NCBI GenBank assembly: GCA_025966135.1
Contig: JAOPVP010000029.1
Location: 1-37,159 of the forward strand
Direction of reading: 5' to 3'
DNA: 37,159 nt
Source of the DNA: Frankiales bacterium
GTDB taxonomy: Bacteria; Actinomycetota; Actinomycetes; Mycobacteriales; SCTD01
In this document: one piece after another, positions 15,506 through 25,125 of the stretch
How the letters are laid out: each line of letters begins with the position of its first letter
Position numbering within the stretch: the first letter of the stretch is position 1
Made by a program: the position numbers and the translations under genes
The notes under the pieces: model-generated
The model's database searches: none
Told to the model about the DNA's origin: nothing
Seen by the model: only the letters and a program-made list of their open reading frames with translations

Positions 15506-15528
15506 GCTAACATTCTGAATGTCAACAA
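15506..15528 (-). promoter_or_regulatory. Predicted operator of the GntR regulator, copy 2
   Basis: This is the exact reverse complement of 12968-12990. It begins directly after a TAGACT -10-like box (15500-15505) and ends 16 bp before the GntR start codon, so binding here should block transcription of the regulator gene itself. It may also influence the divergent amidase gene. Confidence 0.82.
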
Positions 15529-15544
15529 GAGTCGAGGAGGCGCC

Positions 15545-16252
15545 ATGCGTGAAGGTGGGTTGGACATCCAACCGGCCCGACGCAGGGGTCTGACCGACGA
15601 GGTGGCGGAGAACGTCCGCCAGGCGATCTTCGATGGGTCGCTTCAGCTCGGCGAGCGGCTGAACGAGGTCGACATCGCGGAGCGGCTGCAAGTCAGCCGC
15701 GGGCCGGTGCGCGAGGCTCTCGTGCAGCTCAAGCAAGAGGGCATCGTCACGATGGAATGGCACCGTGGCGCCTTCATCGTGCAGCTGTCAGCAGACGACT
15801 TCCGTGAGCTCGCCAGCCTGCGCACGATCCTGGAGGTCTTCGCCATCAGGCAGGCCGCCGTTGCGGCGACGCAAGCCGACCTCGATGACCTGTGCGCCGT
15901 GGTGAAGAGCATGTCCAGCGCGATGGCCGATCAGAGCGACTTCGACATGATCCAGCTGGATGTGCAGTTTCACGATGCGCTCTACCGCGCATCGCACCAT
16001 GGCAGGCTTTGGAACGCCTGGAGCTCCATCAGGTCACAGGTGCTGCTGTCGCTGGTGTCACGGCGGGCGGTCAACAACAACTACTACCGGGACCTCGTCA
16101 TCGCCGAGCACGAGGAGCTGCTTCAGGTGATCAGCTCCCGAGACGTCGAAGCCTGCGAGAAGGCGATCCGCGGACACCTGTCAGACACCTATGACCGGCT
16201 GGTGGGCACGTTCGACGGCGCTGATCCTGCTCAGGAGAGCGCCAAGCGCTGA
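15545..16252 (+). CDS. GntR-family transcriptional regulator, FadR subfamily (FCD domain)
   Basis: The 235-aa protein starts at ATG 15545 behind GAGGAGGC. Residues 15-78 are the winged helix-turn-helix with LNEVDIAERLQVSRGPVREALVQLKQEGIV and the wing HRGAFIV. Residues 85-220 are an all-helical FCD ligand domain. The FCD metal/ligand residues are seen: Asp139 and His143 in QLDVQFHDALY, His189 in AEHEEL and His211 in RGHLSDTY. FCD regulators typically repress catabolic genes and release DNA on binding an organic acid held by the metal. Two identical 23-nt sites, one before its own gene and one between the transporter operon and the aminotransferase, point to autoregulation and to control of the whole island. 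Confidence 0.93.
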   Translation: MREGGLDIQPARRRGLTDEVAENVRQAIFDGSLQLGERLNEVDIAERLQVSRGPVREALVQLKQEGIVTMEWHRGAFIVQLSADDFRELASLRTILEVFAIRQAAVAATQADLDDLCAVVKSMSSAMADQSDFDMIQLDVQFHDALYRASHHGRLWNAWSSIRSQVLLSLVSRRAVNNNYYRDLVIAEHEELLQVISSRDVEACEKAIRGHLSDTYDRLVGTFDGADPAQESAKR

Positions 16253-16301
16253 TCCACGACGACGCGCTTGGCATTGACCCGCACCGCGTGGTCTGTGGGA
16301 C

Positions 16302-16979
16302 CTACGGGTTGAACCGGTAGCCCATCCCCGGTTCGGTGAGCAGGTGCCGCGGCCGACCAGGCTCCTGCTCGAGTTTCTTGCGCAGCTGCGCCATGTAGAT
16401 ACGCAGGTAGCTGGGGTCGGTGTGATCTGGCTGGCCCCTCAGCGCCGTGAGCAGATGGCGCTGCGTGATGAGCTTCCCGGGGTTGCGGAGCAACAGCTCC
16501 AACAGGTGCCACTCCGTCGGGGTGAGGTGCACCGGGGCGCCCTCGCGCGTTGCGGTCTTTGCCTCCAGGTCCACCTCCGCGCCCCCGAACTCCACCCGCC
16601 CCCGCCGGACGGGCTCGGGCGCCGCACGCCGCGTCGCGGCGCGTAACCGGGCCAGCAGCTCGTTCATGTCGAACGGCTTCGTCACGAAGTCGTCGGCACC
16701 CAGGTCAAGTGCGGACACCTTGTCACTGCTCCCGACCCGGGCTGAGAGCACGACGATGGGTACCTGTGAACCGGTTCGTACGGCACGGATGACGTCTAGC
16801 CCGTCGATGTCCGGGAGCCCGAGGTCCAGGACGATGACATCTGGCTCACGAAGGGCGAGCTGGTTGAGCGCGGCGGTGCCGTCCTCGGCCGTCACGACGT
16901 CGTAGCCGCGGGCCGTGAGGTTGAGATGGAGCGCGCGGAGCATCTGGGGCTCGTCGTCGACCACGAGGACGCACGTCAT
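16302..16979 (-). CDS. kdpE: KdpE, OmpR-family response regulator of potassium uptake
   Basis: The 225-aa protein has a receiver domain (residues 1-118) with VLVVDDEPQM, phosphoacceptor Asp52 in IVLDLGLPD, VVLSARVGS and the Lys in FVTKPFDMNELLARL. A winged-helix DNA-binding domain follows (about 128-225), with LTPTEWHLLELLLRNPGKLITQRHLL and YLRIYMAQLRKKLE. The ending GMGYRF is typical of KdpE. Its ATG overlaps the KdpD stop by four bases. It should activate the kdp genes when potassium is scarce. Candidate direct-repeat sites at 24542-24559 and 24589-24635 lie upstream of the operon. It is the last kdp gene; I see no clear terminator before the converging GntR gene. Confidence 0.95.
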   Translation of the reverse strand: MTCVLVVDDEPQMLRALHLNLTARGYDVVTAEDGTAALNQLALREPDVIVLDLGLPDIDGLDVIRAVRTGSQVPIVVLSARVGSSDKVSALDLGADDFVTKPFDMNELLARLRAATRRAAPEPVRRGRVEFGGAEVDLEAKTATREGAPVHLTPTEWHLLELLLRNPGKLITQRHLLTALRGQPDHTDPSYLRIYMAQLRKKLEQEPGRPRHLLTEPGMGYRFNP

Positions 16980-19531
16980 CTGTCTGCGTCCTCCTCGAAC
17001 ACGGCGGCAGGGATCCCGACGACCATGGTGAGACCACCGCCAGGAGTGTCCTCGATCGTCAGGTCACCGGACATGGCTTCTGCGAAGCCTCTCGCGATGG
17101 CGAGACCGAGCCCGACACCGGCGCCTTCGCTCGTGGCGTGGTCGTGCAGTCGCTGGAATGGCTCGAACACCTGGCTCTGGGCGGCTGCGGGGATTCCCGG
17201 GCCGCGGTCGATCACCCGGAGCTCGACCCGATCGCCATGGGAGCTGCCGGCCACCCGCACGGTCTTGCCTTCCGGCGAGTGGCGAAGCGCGTTCTGGACG
17301 AGGTTCGCGATGACGCGCTCCAGCAGTCCTGGGTCGGCGAGGATCTCCGGGAGCGAGGCCGGCACGTCGAGGTCGATGTCGCGGTCCGCAGCCACATGCG
17401 CGAGAGCCTGGTTGACGACGTCGTCCAGCCCGATCGGTCGGGGGAACACCGAGAGGACGCCGGCCTGCAACCGGGACAGGTCCAGCAGGTTCGTCACGAG
17501 ATCGGTCAGGCGGTCGAGCGCCGCCCCGGCCGTGTTGAGGAGCTCGCGCTCGTCCTCGACGGACCAGCTGATGTTGCCGTCCGCCAGCCCTGACAGCGCG
17601 GCCTTCGCCGTTGCGAGCGGGGTGCGTAGGTCGTGGCTGACGGCATTGAGCAACGCCGTGCGCATCCGGTCGGACTCTGCCAGCGGAACCGCGGCCTCGG
17701 CGGCCTCGGCGAGTTGGCGCTGGTGGTAGGCGACGGCGACCTGGGAGGCGAAGGCGGTGAGGACGCGTTGGTCCTCGGCGGGCAGCACCCGCCCCCGTAG
17801 GGCCAGCGAGAGGTCGTCGCTCAGGGGTACTTCGGTGTCGGCATCCTGCGGCCCAGCGCAGGGGTCGGGGCCGGTGTGCGCCACGACGGTCCAGCTTCCT
17901 CGGGCGCCGTCACCCCTGCTCTTGGGCGCGGACGTGTCCCGTCGAAGCAGCGAGACGCTGGTCACGGAGAAGGTCTCGCGCACGCGCTCGAGCAGCGCAG
18001 GAAGGGCGCTCTCGCCGCGCAGGAGGCTGCCGGCGAGAGTGGACAGCGTCTCCGCCTCCGCGCTGGACCGAGCTGCCTGGCTGCTGCGGTCGGCGGCAAG
18101 GTCGACGACCCGGCTGACGAGCGCCGCGATCAGCACGAACACGCCGAGGGTCAGGGCGTTTTGCGGTTCGCTGATGGTGAACTTGTGGAGCGGCGGGACG
18201 TAGAAGAAGTTCAGCAGCAGGCTGGCGAAGACCGCCGCCAGGAGTGCCGGCCAGAAGCCTCCGACGAGGCACACCACCACGACGGCGAGCAGGTAGAGCA
18301 TCAGGTCGGTGCCAAGGGTGAGGTCAGTCCGTAACGCGGAGCAGATCAGTGTGAGCGCTGTCAGCATCAGGGCGGCGGCGGCGGCGCCGAACAGCTGTCG
18401 GCGGCGGGTGAGCCCGCGGGTCAGCTTGGGCAGTGCCAGTCCTTGGCCGGCGTAGTCGTGTCCGACGACGTGCACGTCGATCTGACCCGCTTGTCGGATG
18501 GTGCTGACCCCGGTGCCGGTGCCGGTCAGGGCGGCGGTGAAGGGCCGCCGACGGCTGGCACCGATGACGATCTGCGTGGCGTTGTTGGCCCGGGCGAACT
18601 CCAGCAAGGCCGCGGGCACGTTCTCCCCGACGAGCGAGTGATAGGAGCCGCCAAGGCTTTCCAGCAGCAGGCGCTGGCTCGTCAGGGCGGCCGGGCTCGC
18701 CCCCGACAGACCGTCGCTGCGGGAGATGTGCACCCCGATGAGCTCACCGCCCGTCGCCCGTGCGGCGATCCGCGCGGCCCGTCGGATGAGCGTCTCCCCT
18801 TCGGGCCCCCCGGTGAGCGCGACCACGACCCGCTCCCGCGTCTCCCATTGCTCCGCGATGCCGTGTGCCTCGCGGTACTTCTGGAGGCCCTCGTCGACGC
18901 TGTCCGCGAGCCAAAGCAGTGCCAGCTCGCGCAGCGCGGTGAGGTTGCCGACCCGGAAGTAGTTGCCAAGGGCCGCGTCGACCTTCTCCGCCGCGTAGAT
19001 GTTGCCGTGCGCCATCCGTCGGCGCAGCGCCTCCGGCGGCATGTCGACGAGCTGCACCTGGTCGGCCGCGCGAACCACGGCATCGGGCACGGTCTCCCGT
19101 TGCGGCACGCCGGTGATCTGGTGGACCACGTCGTTGAGGCTCTCGAGGTGCTGGACGTTGACGGTGCTGATGACGTCGACGCCGGCCTCAAGCAGCGCCT
19201 CGACATCCTGCCATCGCTTGGCGTGCAACGACCCCGGGATGTTGGTGTGCGCCAGCTCGTCGATGAGGACAACCTGCGGCGCGCGCCTGAGCACGGCCTT
19301 GAGGTCCATCTCCTCGAAGGTCGTCCCCCGATGCTCCAGCGAGCACCGGGGCACCACCTCGAGGCCTTCGATCTTGTCGGCTGTGTGCCGCCGCCCGTGT
19401 GTCTCGACGTAGCCGATGACGACGTCGGTGCCCCGCCCAGCCCGACGGTTGCCCTCGTCGAGCATGGCGTAGGTCTTGCCTACGCCGGGGGCAGCGCCCA
19501 GGTAGACCCGAAGGACTCCCCGGCTCGTCAT
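16976..19531 (-). CDS. kdpD: KdpD, potassium-responsive sensor histidine kinase
   Basis: The 851-aa kinase starts at ATG 19531 with GGAG before it. The N-terminal KdpD domain (1-210) carries Walker A GAAPGVGKTYAML and VVLIDELAHTN; a USP-like domain follows (about 230-355), then four membrane spans (about 375-480), a GAF-like region, HisKA with phosphoacceptor His633 in AVSHDLRTPLA and an HATPase_c domain with NLVQNALRHSP and DRGPGIP. In Staphylococcus aureus the USP domain binds c-di-AMP through an SxS...FTAxY motif. Here the matching positions read TGG and LIGVH, so that motif seems absent. It partners KdpE and lies 40 bp after kdpC, probably in one transcript with kdpFABC. Confidence 0.96.
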   Translation of the reverse strand: MTSRGVLRVYLGAAPGVGKTYAMLDEGNRRAGRGTDVVIGYVETHGRRHTADKIEGLEVVPRCSLEHRGTTFEEMDLKAVLRRAPQVVLIDELAHTNIPGSLHAKRWQDVEALLEAGVDVISTVNVQHLESLNDVVHQITGVPQRETVPDAVVRAADQVQLVDMPPEALRRRMAHGNIYAAEKVDAALGNYFRVGNLTALRELALLWLADSVDEGLQKYREAHGIAEQWETRERVVVALTGGPEGETLIRRAARIAARATGGELIGVHISRSDGLSGASPAALTSQRLLLESLGGSYHSLVGENVPAALLEFARANNATQIVIGASRRRPFTAALTGTGTGVSTIRQAGQIDVHVVGHDYAGQGLALPKLTRGLTRRRQLFGAAAAALMLTALTLICSALRTDLTLGTDLMLYLLAVVVVCLVGGFWPALLAAVFASLLLNFFYVPPLHKFTISEPQNALTLGVFVLIAALVSRVVDLAADRSSQAARSSAEAETLSTLAGSLLRGESALPALLERVRETFSVTSVSLLRRDTSAPKSRGDGARGSWTVVAHTGPDPCAGPQDADTEVPLSDDLSLALRGRVLPAEDQRVLTAFASQVAVAYHQRQLAEAAEAAVPLAESDRMRTALLNAVSHDLRTPLATAKAALSGLADGNISWSVEDERELLNTAGAALDRLTDLVTNLLDLSRLQAGVLSVFPRPIGLDDVVNQALAHVAADRDIDLDVPASLPEILADPGLLERVIANLVQNALRHSPEGKTVRVAGSSHGDRVELRVIDRGPGIPAAAQSQVFEPFQRLHDHATSEGAGVGLGLAIARGFAEAMSGDLTIEDTPGGGLTMVVGIPAAVFEEDADR

Positions 19532-19571
19532 CGTTCTCCCTTCCCTCCATCCAATCGTCGCGTAGGCACGG

Positions 19572-20467
19572 CTAGCGGGTGCGATAGGGGTACCGCTTGT
19601 CGAGGTCCATGTTGAGCGCGAGAACGTTCACGCGCGGCTCACCGATGAAGCCCAGGTCTCGCCCGGCCGTGTGAGCCTGCACGAGAGCCCGTACCGCTAC
19701 GACCGGGGTGCCTCGGGCAGCGGCCACCCTGGCCACCTGCAGTGCGGCGTAGGCGGGGCTGATCTCGGGGTCGAGACCGGAGGCACTGGCCGTCACGGCA
19801 TCTGCCGGCACGGCCGGGGTGCCGGCGAATGAACCGTGCACCGGGACGATCTGCCCCTTGGAATAGTCCTCGCCAGGCTTACCGCACTCCACCGCTGCAC
19901 CCTCGTACGTCGACAGGAACGGGGTCGCCGGGCAGGCCTCGTTGACGCTCACCGCACGGGTCACCGCTCCGGCGTAACCAGGCCCCTGGTGGAACACGGC
20001 CAGGACGGCGCCGACTCCGCTCGGCGTGCAGAACGGTCGCATCCCGTCGACCTTCTCGAGGGCGCCGATTGCCTTGCTGCGTGAGCAGACCAAGGTCAGC
20101 AGGCTCTGCTTGCCGGTGTCGCCCTTGACCTTCGGGTCCGGCAGGACGTCCACGATGCTCTCAGGTCCCAGGTTGCTGGCACTCGACGCGGTGGGGTCAT
20201 AACCGGCCCCGGCGGCGGATGGCCGACTCTGGAAGTACTGCACCAGTGGGTTGCCGTGCTTGTCCACGTAGGACTGTCCGATCAGGCTGGACCCGAGCAG
20301 GGCGCCGGGTGCGTTGTGCACGAGGGACCCATCGGCCTTGGCCTTCAGGCCCGGTACCTGCGCGACCGCGGTCACGGCCAGGGGGTAGACGACCCCCAGA
20401 AGGACGGTCATGACGAGCAGCAGCCGGAGAGCCGCCGCGTACTGACGGAGGTTGGCACGCATGGTCC

Positions 20468-20471
<4 letters not shown>
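19572..20471 (-). CDS. kdpC: KdpC subunit of the Kdp potassium ATPase, with a large insertion
   Basis: KdpC has one N-terminal membrane span ([20 protein letters not shown]) and an extracytoplasmic domain that helps the KdpFABC complex take up potassium. Conserved parts are seen: [31 protein letters not shown], then [53 protein letters not shown]. The usual protein is about 190-210 aa; this one is 299. The extra 85 or so residues lie between about 105 and 215, between the NLGP and [10 protein letters not shown] blocks, and hold four cysteines (129, 148, 180, 196) that could form disulfides outside the cell. The start GTG overlaps the kdpB stop; an ATG three codons later is an alternative start. 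The flanking conserved blocks are intact, so I expect a working subunit. Confidence 0.94.
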
Positions 20472-22596
<2,125 letters not shown>

Positions 22597-22597
<1 letters not shown>

Positions 22598-24261
22598 CAG
22601 TGCAGACCCTCCGCGAGCGGACCGAGTGCCAAGGCTGGGAAGTAGGTGAGGGCGACGACGATCACCGTCACGCCGGTGAGGAAACCGATGAACAGCAGCC
22701 GGTGCGTCGGCAGTGTGCCGTCCGACGCGGGAACGGGATGCTGCCTTGCGAGGGAACCGGCAAGGCCGAGTACGAAGACCATCGGGAGGAAGCGACCGAG
22801 CATCATGGCCAGGCCCAGCGCGGTGTTGTACCAGGTCGTGTTGACGCTGATGCCCGCGAAGGCGCTGCCGTTGTTGTTGCCCGCCGAGGTGAAGGCGTAG
22901 AGCACCTCCGACATGCCGTGAGCTCCGCTGTTGAGCATCGATGCGCGCTCACCCGGAAGGGCCATCGCCACCGCCGTGCCGATGAGCACGATCGCCGGGG
23001 TGGCCAGGATGTACAGCGAGGCGAAGGTGACCTCTCGCCGTCCGATCTTCTTGCCGAGGTACTCCGGCGTGCGGCCCACCATGAGGCCCGCGATGAACAC
23101 GGACAGCACCGCGAGCACCAGCATTCCGTAGAGCCCCGAGCCGGTCCCGCCCGGCGCGACCTCGCCCAGCATCATGTTGAACAGCGTCACGGCCCCGCCC
23201 AGGCTGGTGTAGGAGTCGTGGAAGCTGTTCACGGCGCCGGTCGAGGTGGCGGTCGTGGTACTGGCGAACACCGAGGAGTCCGGGACGCCGAAGCGGGTCT
23301 CCACGCCCTCCGAGGCTGAGCCAATCGCGGTCGGCACCGTGCCGTGGTGCGCGAGCTGCGCGCCGACCAGCAGCCCTGTGGTCGTCACGAGCAGCAGCCC
23401 CATGACGGCCGCGATCGCCAGGCCCTGTCGCTTGTCGCCGACCATCTTGCCGAAGGTCCGGCAGAGCGAGAAGGGGATGACGATCTCGAGGAAGATCGCG
23501 ATCCAGTTCGTCCACACCGTGGGGTTCTCGAACGGGTGGGCGCTGTTGGCGTTGAAGAACCCGCCGCCGTTGGTCCCGAGCTGCTTGATGGCCTCCTGGC
23601 TGGCGACCGGCCCGCCGGGGATGGTCTGGGAGCCGCCTGCGAGTCCAGTTGCGCTGCGGTAGGCGTGCAGGTTCTGGATCTCGCCCGCGGCGACGAACAC
23701 GACCGCGATGAGGAAGGACAGCGGAAGCAGCAGCCGCAGCGTGCACCTGACCAGGTCGACCCAGAAGTTGCCCAGGCGCTCCGTGCGTGAGCGCTGGAAC
23801 CCACGCACCAACGCGATGGCGACCGCGATGCCGACGGCGGCGGACAGGAAGTTCTGCACCGCCAGTCCCACTGCCTGGGCGGTGTAACCCAGGGCGCTCT
23901 CACCGGAGTAGCTCTGCCAGTTCGTGTTGGTGACGAAGCTCACCGCGGTGTTGAAGGACTGGCTCGGGCCCATGGCTGGTACGGCGTAAGGGTGGCCGAG
24001 GTGGCTCTGAACCCGCAACAGGCCGTAGAGGGCCAGGACGGACACACCGCTGAAGGCCAGGACTGAGCGCAGGTAGGTGCCCCAGGTCTGGTCAGCGTCA
24101 GGATCGATCCCGACCGTCTTGTAGACGGCCTTCTCGATGCGGGTGTGGTGCGTGCTGGTGAAGATCCGGGCCATGTAGTCGCCGAGGGGGCGGTAGGCCG
24201 CCATCACGGCGACGGCGATACTGGCCGCGAAGGCGACGCCAGCCAGAGTGCTGGCGCTCAT
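22597..24261 (-). CDS. kdpA: KdpA, potassium-translocating subunit
   Basis: The 554-aa membrane protein belongs to the superfamily of potassium transporters, with four pore-loop repeats. Selectivity-filter regions can be read at [34 protein letters not shown], the [14 protein letters not shown] block and an upstream [12 protein letters not shown] with [11 protein letters not shown]. It binds and conducts potassium, energised by KdpB. The length is normal. Its ATG shares one base with the kdpF stop, so the two are coupled. Confidence 0.97.
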
Positions 24262-24350
24262 CAGAACCGCTCCGGGAACAGCAGGGCGAACAGCAAGTAC
24301 GCCGTCAAGCCGATGGCCAGGACGAGCCCGACCACGTTCTCTGCGCTCAC
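24261..24350 (-). CDS. kdpF: KdpF, small membrane subunit of the Kdp complex
   Basis: A 29-aa ORF starts at GTG 24350 and ends in TGA whose last base is the first base of the kdpA ATG. It reads [14 protein letters not shown] followed by [14 protein letters not shown]: a single membrane span ending in the P-E-R/K-F tail that is diagnostic of KdpF. KdpF stabilises the KdpABC complex. Its GTG overlaps the stop of the preceding 27-aa ORF by four bases. Confidence 0.93.
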   Translation of the reverse strand: MSAENVVGLVLAIGLTAYLLFALLFPERF

Positions 24351-24430
24351 AGCCGTCCCACCCCCCGGGCGATCAGGGCAAGCAACGTGAAGCCACCCGC
24401 GATGACGAGCACGAACACGACGTCCGGCAC
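24347..24430 (-). CDS. 27-aa membrane peptide coupled to kdpF
   Basis: A small ORF starts at GTG 24430 just after a strong AGGAGG (24440-24435) and ends with a GTGA overlap into kdpF. It reads [14 protein letters not shown] followed by [13 protein letters not shown]: one hydrophobic span with a basic C-terminal end. The excellent ribosome-binding site and coupling on the downstream side argue that it is translated. It may be a further small subunit of the Kdp complex or simply a leader peptide that loads ribosomes onto kdpF. I know of no assigned function. Confidence 0.72.
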   Translation of the reverse strand: MPDVVFVLVIAGGFTLLALIARGVGRL

Positions 24431-24541
24431 GACCCCTCCTAGCACTGAGCCCACCCTGTGGACGCCGGTGCCTTCACCGGCATGGAGACTCAACCCCCCA
24501 CCGGGGTGCGCCATCGTGATTCGCACGGGTTGCTCGCGGGG

Positions 24542-24559
24542 TCCTCACGGTTTCCTCAC
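24542..24559. promoter_or_regulatory. 7-bp direct repeat, 11-bp period, candidate KdpE site
   Basis: TCCTCAC occurs at 24542-24548 and 24553-24559 with a 4-bp spacer. Seven-base direct repeats one helical turn apart are the usual target of OmpR-family regulators such as KdpE. It lies about 110-130 bp upstream of the first kdp ORF. Confidence 0.5.
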
Positions 24560-24588
24560 AGACTCCGCGAGCGGCTTGCGGCCACGAG

Positions 24589-24635
24589 TCAAGGGCGCGT
24601 CAAATCCGTGCCCGCACCCATCAAGAGTTCGTCAA
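24589..24635. promoter_or_regulatory. Four phased TCAA elements upstream of kdp
   Basis: TCAA(G/A) starts at 24589, 24600, 24621 and 24632, spaced 11, 21 and 11 bp, so all lie on roughly the same DNA face. The pairs read GTCAAG-N5-GTCAAA and ATCAAG-N5-GTCAAG. They sit between the divergent kdp operon and the unknown gene at 24697. Confidence 0.4.
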
Positions 24636-24696
24636 GACACCGACCCGCCGAGTGACCCAGGACGGATGCTCACCGTGTGACTGTCGCGGCGCGCTC

Positions 24697-25104
24697 ATGA
24701 GGATCGCCGGCCAGTTGGCGCTCCCCGCATCGCGGCTGGTGGTGCGTCTCCGGGAGGACGACGACCTGGCCTGCCTCGAGGTGCGCAGCCGGCTGGACCG
24801 CACGCAGTCCTTCCTGCTTCCCCTGACCCAGCAGCCGATCCTGGCAGGTCTGTCCATGTCCACCCGGCTCAGCCGGCTGCATGCCCACGCGTGGGCCCTC
24901 GCGTACGGGACCGGGAGGCTGCCCGAGAAGTGCCTGCTCAGATTCGAGTCCGACGGTCTGCGCTACCGGCGAACCTACGACGCAGTCCCACAACGAATGG
25001 GCGAGCGGCTCTGGGTCGCCGACGCCGAGGGGATCTTCGCGACCGTCGCGGCCGCGACCGCTGATATCGAGACCGCCCGGGTGCCACTAGCTGTCCGCTG
25101 GTAG
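24697..25104 (+). CDS. Unknown 135-aa protein upstream of the KimA-like transporter gene
   Basis: I take the ATG at 24697; a GTG at 24652 would add 15 residues including two cysteines and has no better ribosome-binding site. The protein has no signal peptide or membrane span. It is rich in Arg and Leu: ASRLVVRLREDDDLACLEVRSRLDR is visible as two halves at the N-terminus and LRFESDGLRYRRTYDAVPQRMGERLWVADAEGIFATVAAA in the second half, suggesting a compact alpha/beta domain. I recognise no family. The stop lies 21 bp before the transporter start, so they probably share a transcript; a soluble regulator or accessory of the transporter is possible but is only inference from position. Confidence 0.6.
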   Translation: MRIAGQLALPASRLVVRLREDDDLACLEVRSRLDRTQSFLLPLTQQPILAGLSMSTRLSRLHAHAWALAYGTGRLPEKCLLRFESDGLRYRRTYDAVPQRMGERLWVADAEGIFATVAAATADIETARVPLAVRW

Positions 25105-25125
25105 CTGCCAATGAGTAGGAGCCCC

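Noticed and set aside
16253..16301. Bidirectional terminator between the GntR gene and kdpE
   Set aside because: No convincing inverted repeat is present in the 49-bp gap.
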